From: Hymenobacter sediminis | GTDB lineage: Bacteria > Bacteroidota > Bacteroidia > Cytophagales > Hymenobacteraceae | Length of the DNA stretch: 64,000 nt | Assembly: GCF_003231285.1 (NCBI RefSeq) | Contig: NZ_QKNS01000008.1 | Coordinates: 124,001 to 188,000, forward strand | Direction of reading: 5' to 3' | Translations under genes and position numbers: made by a program | Shown: piece by piece, positions 58,085-64,000 of the stretch | How positions within the stretch are numbered: position 1 is the stretch's first letter | Layout of the letters: the number at the start of each line of letters is the position of its first letter | The notes under the pieces: model-generated | Database searches by the model: none | What the model was told of the DNA's origin: nothing | The model's input: only the letters and a program-made list of their open reading frames with translations

Positions 58085-59263
58085 ATGCTGATTGCTATGC
58101 GCCGCACCTCTCTTCTTCGCGCTTTGAATTTGCTTGGATGCGCGGCCATTACTCTACTACTCACGGCCGAGTGCGCAGGTCAGAACGGGGTGCTCGTAAT
58201 CCGCCACGGCGGCACGTACTCCGGCACCTACCGCAGCACCGATTCCGAAGTTCCCTGCGTGCTCATTGCCACCGAAGAGCCGGTCATTCTGGAGAATTGT
58301 TACCTGGAAGGTCCGGGCAACCTGATTGATGCCCGCGGCGGCAATGCCGATTTGCAAATCCGTAACTGTACCGGCCGGGGCCTACCCCCCACCGCCGATA
58401 ATATCCGGCGGGGCCGGTTTCTGGAAGCCAACGAGGCCCGCCGGTTGTGGGTGGAGCACAACGATTTGCTGCAGACAGCCGGCATCGTGGCCTACCTGTG
58501 GCAGGGCAGCGGCCAGCCCGACCAGACTTTGCGCATCCGCTACAACCGCGTCGAGAATCTGGATGGGCGCCACCGCAACGGCGGCGGCACCACCGTCAGC
58601 TTTGTGAGTTTGATTGGGGTGCGAGGGGTAGCAGGCATGGAAGTGGCCTGGAACCAGGTGCGCAATGAGCCAAACAACTCGCTGGTAGAAGACAACATCA
58701 ACATCTACAACTCGTCGGGCACGGCCCGCAGCCCCCTGCGCATCCACGACAATTATGTTCAGGGAGCCTACCCCTACCCCGCCACATCCCCCCGCTACGC
58801 AGGTTCCGGCCTCACTTCCGACGGCGACGGCGCTACCCCCCTTACCACCACGGCTTACCTGGAAGCCTACGATAACCAGTTTGTTTCTACCTGCGCGGCC
58901 ATGAACATTGCCGCCGGCCACCATGTGCGTTATTACCGCAACCGCATGGTCACCAGCGGGCTGCTGCCCAACGGCGAAAAGATGGCCGCTAACTATGCCG
59001 GTGCCGGAGTTTGGAACGAGTACAAGAAGCCAAGCACTGTGTTCTTTGCCAACAGCATGGAGAAGAATACTATCGGCTTTGTAAAGTTGGGCTATAACCA
59101 GCCCTTCTCTAACCGCCACGACCTCAGCCAGGGTGCGTGCGAGCCTTGCACCGCAACCGAGCACCTGCCCAACCCCATTACCCTGGAAACGGAGCACCAG
59201 GAGTGGGAGTTCTGGCAGCAGAAACTGGCGCGCTACCACATTAAGCCCGGCGTCAAGAAGTAA
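58085..59263 (+). CDS. Secreted right-handed beta-helix protein, EPS-associated
   Basis: A 392-residue protein with a signal peptide (LNLLGCAAITLLLTAECAGQ). The body consists of short Asn-containing strands typical of right-handed beta-helices: LIATEEPVILENCYLEGPGN, LQIRNCTGRG, LWVEHNDLLQ and RIRYNRVENLDGRHRNGGG. Distinctive blocks are VAWNQVRNEPNNSLVEDNIN and CAAMNIAAGHHVRYYRNRM. The N-terminal half of the 897-residue protein at 60095 is a clear paralogue along nearly the whole length. The fold suits a polysaccharide lyase, epimerase or hydrolase acting on the exported polymer, but catalytic residues cannot be assigned. It lies 87 bp after the fucosyltransferase gene. Confidence 0.8.
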   Translation: MLIAMRRTSLLRALNLLGCAAITLLLTAECAGQNGVLVIRHGGTYSGTYRSTDSEVPCVLIATEEPVILENCYLEGPGNLIDARGGNADLQIRNCTGRGLPPTADNIRRGRFLEANEARRLWVEHNDLLQTAGIVAYLWQGSGQPDQTLRIRYNRVENLDGRHRNGGGTTVSFVSLIGVRGVAGMEVAWNQVRNEPNNSLVEDNINIYNSSGTARSPLRIHDNYVQGAYPYPATSPRYAGSGLTSDGDGATPLTTTAYLEAYDNQFVSTCAAMNIAAGHHVRYYRNRMVTSGLLPNGEKMAANYAGAGVWNEYKKPSTVFFANSMEKNTIGFVKLGYNQPFSNRHDLSQGACEPCTATEHLPNPITLETEHQEWEFWQQKLARYHIKPGVKK

Positions 59264-60094
59264 TATTTCGCCAGCATAACGCTAACATGCAAGGCTTGGC
59301 AGCCCGAACAGCAGAGTCTATTTGCCGCCATTACTGGCAGTAGAACAATCATCAGCAGTATCTAGGTGAATTGCTGCTTTGGCAATAAGCAGGCGAAACA
59401 CCCGTTAAGCTGCCTAGAGCCCGCATTTAGTGTAGATGATAAGGTTCGCGAGGCAGCGACAGAAGGCAGCTCATTGACTACTAATGCACTAACATTATTT
59501 TGGCATTTGCATTTTTTTCAGCCCTCTCAACGGGGGCATAAAAAATGTGATATGACTTTAAAAATACACATTCTCGGCTTCATTGAAAATACACAATTAG
59601 AAAAATACTATTTCTCATACATACTACGCTTGATCAGTTTCAAAATTCCTTTCCTATCTTTGTTCTGAGGTCAGCAAATCAGTCTATTACCTTTTGTCAT
59701 GAATAGCTGATGGAATTCTTCACCTCAGCCCGAAGTAAGCCCAGTATTTTACGCGCTTCGGAGAAAGCAGGGAAGGTTCATTTTTGCCCGTGCACCAGCC
59801 TGCCGGGGGACGTAGTTGGAATTGTGGGAAGTATCAAAACCCTGAACCTTAGTTGTCAATAAGCTTTTAGCAGTTGTCTTTGAACAGGCATTCACGCTTT
59901 AGGCCTGCATTCCTTGCGCAAGCAGCAGTACCATACGCTTGCGCGGGGCCCCTTGGAAGTTGAACAGTCGGAGGGCATCATCTTTCTGTGCGCAAACGCA
60001 CTCCTCTCACTTTGCCCGTGTCCGTTTCGTCTGTCCTGAGAACCAGTGAAGGCAGCATCACCTAGCACCCTTTCTTTCTCCTAAAACCAACATA
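59264..60094. other. Long intergenic region with two candidate promoters
   Basis: The 831 bp between the two beta-helix genes hold no convincing gene. TATCTTTG at 59655-59662 is a perfect -7 match with TTG 22 bases upstream. A second candidate has TTG at 59853-59855 and TGTCTTTG at 59875-59882, 19 bases apart. From the first promoter the leader before the 60095 start would exceed 400 bases. The left part (59490-59650) is AT-rich. A 100-codon open frame at 59366-59668 lacks coding character. Confidence 0.55.
59655..59662 (+). promoter_or_regulatory. Putative -7 element upstream of the large beta-helix gene
   Basis: A perfect TAnnTTTG match (TATCTTTG), the same octamer as in the putative topB promoter. 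A possible -33 TTG lies 22 bases upstream, slightly more than usual. Confidence 0.45.
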
Positions 60095-62788
60095 ATGCAA
60101 AAAAACACCAGAAACAGTTTGCTTCGTATGTTGCACAACAACCGGAAAACTTCTTTCTTATTTGCACTAAGCTGGCTCTTCACCGTTGCACTGCCTTTCG
60201 CAGCTCGGGCCCAAGCACCTAATGTTACATACTCTGCCCCTATTGTTATTACCAAAGGCGGCACGTACACTGGCAACTTCCGCAGTTCCGACTCGAACGT
60301 TGCCTGTATTAAAGTAGAAACGACTGAACCGGTTATTATTCAAAACGCGGTGTTGGTTGGCCCCGGCCGCCTGATTGATGCCCGCCCGGTCTACGCTAAC
60401 CTGACGGTACGGGGCTGCAAAGGCTACGGCCTGACCCCTACCCAAGACAACATCCCGCATGGTCACTTCCTGGAAGCCAACTCGGCCCGCGCCCTGACCA
60501 TCGAGGACAATTACTTCGAGCATACCCGCGGCATTACAGTGTACCAGTGGGGCGGTAACGGCTCGGCCGACCAGACGTTGAAAGTACTGCGTAACTACGC
60601 TAAGAATATTGATGGCCGCTTCCGCAACGGGGGTGGGCAGTGGGTCAACTTCCTGGGCCTGAATGGCGCATACGGAGTGCCCGGCATCGAAATTGCCTGG
60701 AACCAAGTAATCAACGAAGCCAATAACTCGCTGGTAGAAGATGTAATTAACTTCTACAACTCCGGCGGTACCCAGGCCGCGCCGGCCCGCGTGCATGATA
60801 ACTACATCTTCGGGGCCTACCCCTACCCCGCCACTGCCAAGCAGTACTCGGGTTCTGGCTTCATTACTGATGGCGGCAACATGACGGCTGCTACCAGCTC
60901 GGCGTGGGTGCAGGCTTACAACAACCAGTTTGTAGCTACCTGCGCGGCCATGAACATTGCCGCCGGCCACGACATCAAGTACTACAACAACCGCATGATT
61001 ACCAGTGGCTACACCAAAAACGGTGAGAAACTGGTAGCCAACTATGCGGCCGCCGGCCTCTGGAATGCCTACCAGCAGCCCAGCAACGTGTTCTTTAACA
61101 ACAGCTTCGAGAACAATGTAATTGGCTTTGTGCACTGGGGCGGCAACTCGCCTTACAAGGACCGCCAGGACCACAGCACCGGTGCTTGCCCAAACTGTGC
61201 CAACACCAACCACCTGCCTAACCCTATTACCCTGCAGACGGAGGAAGGCGAATGGACCTTGTGGCAGCAGAAGCTACAGCAGAACAACGTTAAGGTAGGT
61301 GCCGGCACTGCCTCTACGCCTCCGGTTACCAGTGCACCGGCCCCGGCTCCGCTACCAACCCCAGCTCCTACCCCCATTATCACGCCTCCTACCCCGGCAC
61401 CCATGCCGGCCAACGCCACCTTCGTGCGGGCCATCAACCTCAATGGCGGTGCTACTACCATTGACGGTAAGACGTGGGATGCTGGCAACACCAACGGTGT
61501 GCAAGTGAGCGGCCAGACATTTGCCAACCAAAGCATCAATCTGAATCCTGCCACTGACAATGCCCGCGCCCAGATGATTCGATCCTCTTGGTACGGCAAT
61601 GCCCTGCGTGCTAACATTAGCGTGAGCAATGGCTCCTACCTAGTGTATGCTTACGTGTGGGAAGATAACAATGCCCAGACCTACAGCCTGAGCCTGGAAG
61701 GCCAGACGGTGAAGAGCAACTACAACAGCGGCAGCCCTGGCCACTGGGAGCGACTAGGTCCGTTTGCGGCCAACGTAACGGATGGCAACATCACCCTTGC
61801 TACCTCCGGTGGCGATGCCAACCTTTCGGGTATTGAGATTTGGCGGGCGGGCTCAACGGCCACCACACCGGCTCCGGCCCCTACCCCTGCACCAGCCGCC
61901 AACCAAGCGCCCAAGGTAAGCTTGGCCGCCAACAGCTCCGTAACCGTTAATCAGACGCTGGCCCTGACGGCTACTGCTTCCGACGCTGATGGCTCAGTTA
62001 CCCGCGTAGAGTTTTACAACGGCTCAACTAAACTAGGCGAAGACACCTCGGCGCCCTACCAACTGAACTGGACACCCACGGCCACTGGCACTGCTTCGCT
62101 GACGGCTCGCGCCTTTGATAACGCCGGAGCTACTACCACCTCGGGTGCAGTGAATGTCAGCGTTACGGCTCCGGTAGTCGCTACTGGCTCTACCTTCTAC
62201 CGGGCTATCAGCCTTGGCGGCTCAGCAACTACCATTGATGGCAAGACCTGGGAAGGCCGTACGGCTGGCAACTACTCTACCAACGGTACTGTCTTCGCTA
62301 ACCAGGGTGTTGCGCTGAGCCCCGCCACCGACAATACGCGGGCCCAGATGATCCGGTCTTCGGTGTACTCGCGGAGCCTGAACTTCACGATGACGAATGT
62401 GCCGAACGGTTCCTATGAGGTATACGCCTACATCTGGGAAGATAACAACGCCCAGAACGTGAGCATCAGCCTCAACGACCAAACCGTTCTGAGCAATCAT
62501 AACACTGGCTCAGCAGGCACCTGGAAGAAAATAGGGCCGTACAATGTAGCCGTAACCAACGGCACCATCAAGCTCACCAGCACCGGCGGCGACTTCAACC
62601 TTTCAGGCGTGGAAGTGTGGCGAAAAAACACCAGCACCGCTTTTCAGCCGGTAGCTCCGGCCCTCCCAGGTCTGGTACTGGCCCCGGCCGCCAACAACCC
62701 GCTGTCGGCTCCGGCCTCCGCATCGGTGGTGCTGCGCCCCAAGTGGATGGCAGTTGCCACCTCGGATTCTCGCCGGCGGTTGAGCTAA
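60095..62788 (+). CDS. Large secreted beta-helix protein with tandem malectin-like modules
   Basis: An 897-residue secreted protein; the signal peptide ends near FAARAQA. Residues of about 45-405 are a right-handed beta-helix paralogous to the product at 58085, sharing GPGRLIDAR, FLEANSAR, NQVINEANNSLVEDVIN, CAAMNIAAGHDIKYYNNRM and HLPNPITLQTE. A Pro/Thr linker follows. About 445-590 are a malectin-like carbohydrate-binding module, about 610-690 a bacterial Ig-like domain (SVTRVEFYNGSTKLGEDTSA), and about 700-845 a second malectin-like module. Both modules share the TTIDGKTW, PATDN and RAQMIRSS blocks. No type IX secretion tail is visible. It probably binds and perhaps cleaves or modifies the EPS. 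Confidence 0.85.
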   Translation: MQKNTRNSLLRMLHNNRKTSFLFALSWLFTVALPFAARAQAPNVTYSAPIVITKGGTYTGNFRSSDSNVACIKVETTEPVIIQNAVLVGPGRLIDARPVYANLTVRGCKGYGLTPTQDNIPHGHFLEANSARALTIEDNYFEHTRGITVYQWGGNGSADQTLKVLRNYAKNIDGRFRNGGGQWVNFLGLNGAYGVPGIEIAWNQVINEANNSLVEDVINFYNSGGTQAAPARVHDNYIFGAYPYPATAKQYSGSGFITDGGNMTAATSSAWVQAYNNQFVATCAAMNIAAGHDIKYYNNRMITSGYTKNGEKLVANYAAAGLWNAYQQPSNVFFNNSFENNVIGFVHWGGNSPYKDRQDHSTGACPNCANTNHLPNPITLQTEEGEWTLWQQKLQQNNVKVGAGTASTPPVTSAPAPAPLPTPAPTPIITPPTPAPMPANATFVRAINLNGGATTIDGKTWDAGNTNGVQVSGQTFANQSINLNPATDNARAQMIRSSWYGNALRANISVSNGSYLVYAYVWEDNNAQTYSLSLEGQTVKSNYNSGSPGHWERLGPFAANVTDGNITLATSGGDANLSGIEIWRAGSTATTPAPAPTPAPAANQAPKVSLAANSSVTVNQTLALTATASDADGSVTRVEFYNGSTKLGEDTSAPYQLNWTPTATGTASLTARAFDNAGATTTSGAVNVSVTAPVVATGSTFYRAISLGGSATTIDGKTWEGRTAGNYSTNGTVFANQGVALSPATDNTRAQMIRSSVYSRSLNFTMTNVPNGSYEVYAYIWEDNNAQNVSISLNDQTVLSNHNTGSAGTWKKIGPYNVAVTNGTIKLTSTGGDFNLSGVEVWRKNTSTAFQPVAPALPGLVLAPAANNPLSAPASASVVLRPKWMAVATSDSRRRLS

Positions 62789-62832
62789 TCATACGACGGG
62801 CAACTACCTGAGCCCGACCAAAGTGCCTTTCA

Positions 62833-62868
62833 AAGCCTGGCTTCTCGCCTGAGAAGTCAGGCTTTTTT
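62833..62868 (+). terminator. Intrinsic terminator after the large beta-helix gene
   Basis: AAGCCTGGCTTCTC (62833-62846) pairs with GAGAAGTCAGGCTT (62851-62864), one mismatch, loop GCCT, and the run TTTTTT extends past the stem. It is 45 bases after the stop and is a textbook factor-independent terminator, so gmd needs its own promoter. Confidence 0.92.
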
Positions 62869-63022
62869 CATGCCCGAATAATGGCCTAGAGAGCTGCAAA
62901 TGGCTTTTCGAGCCCTGTTTTTTAACTTATTCAATATTTATAATAAATTTTTCTACACAATTGATTGCTTATTACACTTCGAATGCAATAATTTGTCGTT
63001 AAAGTTATAAAGCAGAGTTAAA

Positions 63023-63030
63023 TTACTTTG
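63023..63030 (+). promoter_or_regulatory. Possible -7 element of gmd
   Basis: TTACTTTG is one mismatch from TAnnTTTG and lies 30 bases before the gmd ATG. No clear -33 element is found at the right distance. A promoter somewhere in this AT-rich stretch is expected because a strong terminator lies upstream. Confidence 0.35.
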
Positions 63031-63059
63031 CTCTCTTCACACTTCCTTCTCCCTGTTTT

Positions 63060-64000
63060 ATGAAGCGCGCACTTATTACGGGTATCACGGGCCAAGATGG
63101 GTCCTATCTGGCCGAACTGCTGCTGAGCAAAGGCTACGAAGTTCACGGCATCAAGCGCCGTTCGTCTATGTTCAACACCGAGCGAATTGACCACCTCTAC
63201 CAGGACCCGCATGAGAAAAACGTACGCTTCAAGCTCCACTACGGCGACCTCTCAGATTCCACAAACCTGATTCGGATTGTGCAGGAAGTGCAGCCCGATG
63301 AGATTTACAACCTGGGGGCCATGTCGCACGTGAAGGTGTCGTTTGATACACCTGAGTACACGGCCGATGTGGACGGCGTAGGCACGCTGCGCCTGCTGGA
63401 AGCCATCCGGATTCTGGGCCTCACGCACAAGACGCGCATCTACCAGGCCAGCACCTCTGAGCTGTACGGGTTGGTGCAGGAAGTGCCCCAGCGCGAAACC
63501 ACGCCTTTCTACCCCCGCTCGCCCTACGCCGTGGCCAAGCTCTACGGCTTCTGGATTACGGTCAACTACCGCGAGGCCTACGGCATGTATGCCTGCAACG
63601 GCATCTTGTTCAACCACGAAAGCCCCCAGCGCGGTGAAACCTTCGTAACGCGCAAGATTACCCGCGCTGCCGCCCGCATAGCCCTGGGCCTGCAGCAGAA
63701 GCTGTACCTGGGCAACCTGGATGCCAAGCGCGACTGGGGCCACGCCAAGGACTACGTGGAAGCCATGTGGCGCATGCTTCAGCAGGAGCAGCCCCGCGAC
63801 TACGTGGTGGCCACTGGTGTCACTACAACTGTACGTGAGTTTGTGCGTTTGGCCTTTGCTGAGCTGGGCATTGAGCTGGGTTTCAGCGGCAACGGTGCCG
63901 ATGAAACTGCCTTTGTAGTAGCCTGCCACCACCCCGACTACCAGTTGCCCGTGGGCCAGGAGGTAGTGGCCGTTGACCCCGCGTACTTCCGCCCTACTGA
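63060..64000 (+). CDS. gmd: GDP-mannose 4,6-dehydratase, truncated by the window end
   Basis: The frame opens at ATG 63060 and is still open at the window edge after 313 codons, about 85% of a normal Gmd. It starts MKRALITGITGQDGSYLAEL, with the NADP-binding GITGQDGSY motif, then HGIKRRSSMFNTERIDHLY, ASTSELYG (catalytic Thr/Ser and Glu) and SPYAVAKLYGFW (Tyr156, Lys160). LFNHESPQRGETFVTRKITR is the mannose-nucleotide binding stretch. It converts GDP-mannose to GDP-4-keto-6-deoxymannose, the precursor of GDP-fucose and other 6-deoxyhexoses. The upstream GT11 enzyme suggests fucose; a fucose synthase gene may follow beyond the window. Confidence 0.96.
   Translation, partial: MKRALITGITGQDGSYLAELLLSKGYEVHGIKRRSSMFNTERIDHLYQDPHEKNVRFKLHYGDLSDSTNLIRIVQEVQPDEIYNLGAMSHVKVSFDTPEYTADVDGVGTLRLLEAIRILGLTHKTRIYQASTSELYGLVQEVPQRETTPFYPRSPYAVAKLYGFWITVNYREAYGMYACNGILFNHESPQRGETFVTRKITRAAARIALGLQQKLYLGNLDAKRDWGHAKDYVEAMWRMLQQEQPRDYVVATGVTTTVREFVRLAFAELGIELGFSGNGADETAFVVACHHPDYQLPVGQEVVAVDPAYFRPT

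Noticed and set aside
59366..59668. 100-codon plus-strand frame between the beta-helix genes
   Set aside because: AT-rich, no ribosome-binding context and no domain; it also runs into the best promoter candidate of the region.
60167..61213. 348-codon minus-strand frame opposite the large beta-helix gene
   Set aside because: The plus-strand gene has a signal peptide and a paralogue; the reverse frame is Val/Gly-rich noise.
62600..62788. Type IX secretion C-terminal sorting domain on the large beta-helix protein
   Set aside because: The tail is Pro/Ala-rich and ends in a short basic stretch without the conserved motifs of that domain.

Overview
The window looks like chromosomal DNA of a Bacteroidota bacterium of the Cytophagales, most probably Hymenobacter or a close relative. 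Support comes from two SusC/SusD pairs, promoters of the TTG / TAnnTTTG type, GC-rich coding sequence (close to 60% by eye), DUF6438 and DUF1206 proteins, and many TCATCCTGAGC-type palindromes between genes. The genus is inference; no rRNA or tRNA is present. I saw no transposase, CRISPR array or phage gene.

Region 1 (1-31.5 kb) is a pectin and galacturonate utilisation locus, almost entirely on the minus strand. After a truncated fructose-1,6-bisphosphatase and a small NTF2-like protein come the genes of one long catabolic operon. In transcription order they are kduD, kduI, susC, susD, kdgF, a pectinesterase-pectate lyase fusion, uxaB, uxaA, uxaC, kdgK, eda, exuT and the NTF2-like gene. A divergent LacI-family regulator (19.2-20.3 kb) sits at its head. 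A second minus-strand set, susC2, susD2, an acetylesterase-polygalacturonase fusion, a GH105 hydrolase and a GH43 enzyme, runs from 31.4 to 20.4 kb. Together these genes cover surface capture, de-esterification, backbone cleavage, side-chain trimming, linearisation of unsaturated uronate (KdgF, KduI, KduD) and the galacturonate isomerase route (UxaC, UxaB, UxaA). Both routes meet at KDG, which KdgK and Eda convert to pyruvate and glyceraldehyde 3-phosphate. Nearly identical 31-bp sites upstream of kduD/lacI and of susC2 suggest one LacI regulon.

Region 2 (31.6-47.4 kb) is mixed. It holds a topB-DUF6438-DUF2905 overlapping set, several proteins of unknown or loosely known function, an oxidoreductase, an EamA half-transporter, a two-gene module ending in a Cys/Gly-rich tail, and a beta-carbonic anhydrase with a SulP transporter. 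The SulP pair lies beside an OmpR-type two-component system. The SulP upstream region carries four or five TTAAAAG-like repeats spaced exactly 11 bp apart, a plausible binding array for that response regulator.

Region 3 (47.5-64 kb) is an exopolysaccharide cluster on the plus strand: Wza-like exporter, Wzc-like tyrosine kinase, flippase, O-antigen ligase/polymerase, four glycosyltransferases including a GT11 fucosyltransferase, two paralogous beta-helix secreted proteins (one with tandem malectin-like modules), and the start of gmd, which makes the GDP-fucose precursor. The polymer is therefore probably fucosylated.

The most interesting signals are the shared LacI sites, the 11-bp-phased array at the SulP promoter, the palindromes inside the catabolic operon, the beta-helix paralogues in the EPS cluster, the Cys/Gly-tail gene pair, and a strongly over-represented word, CTACCCC.
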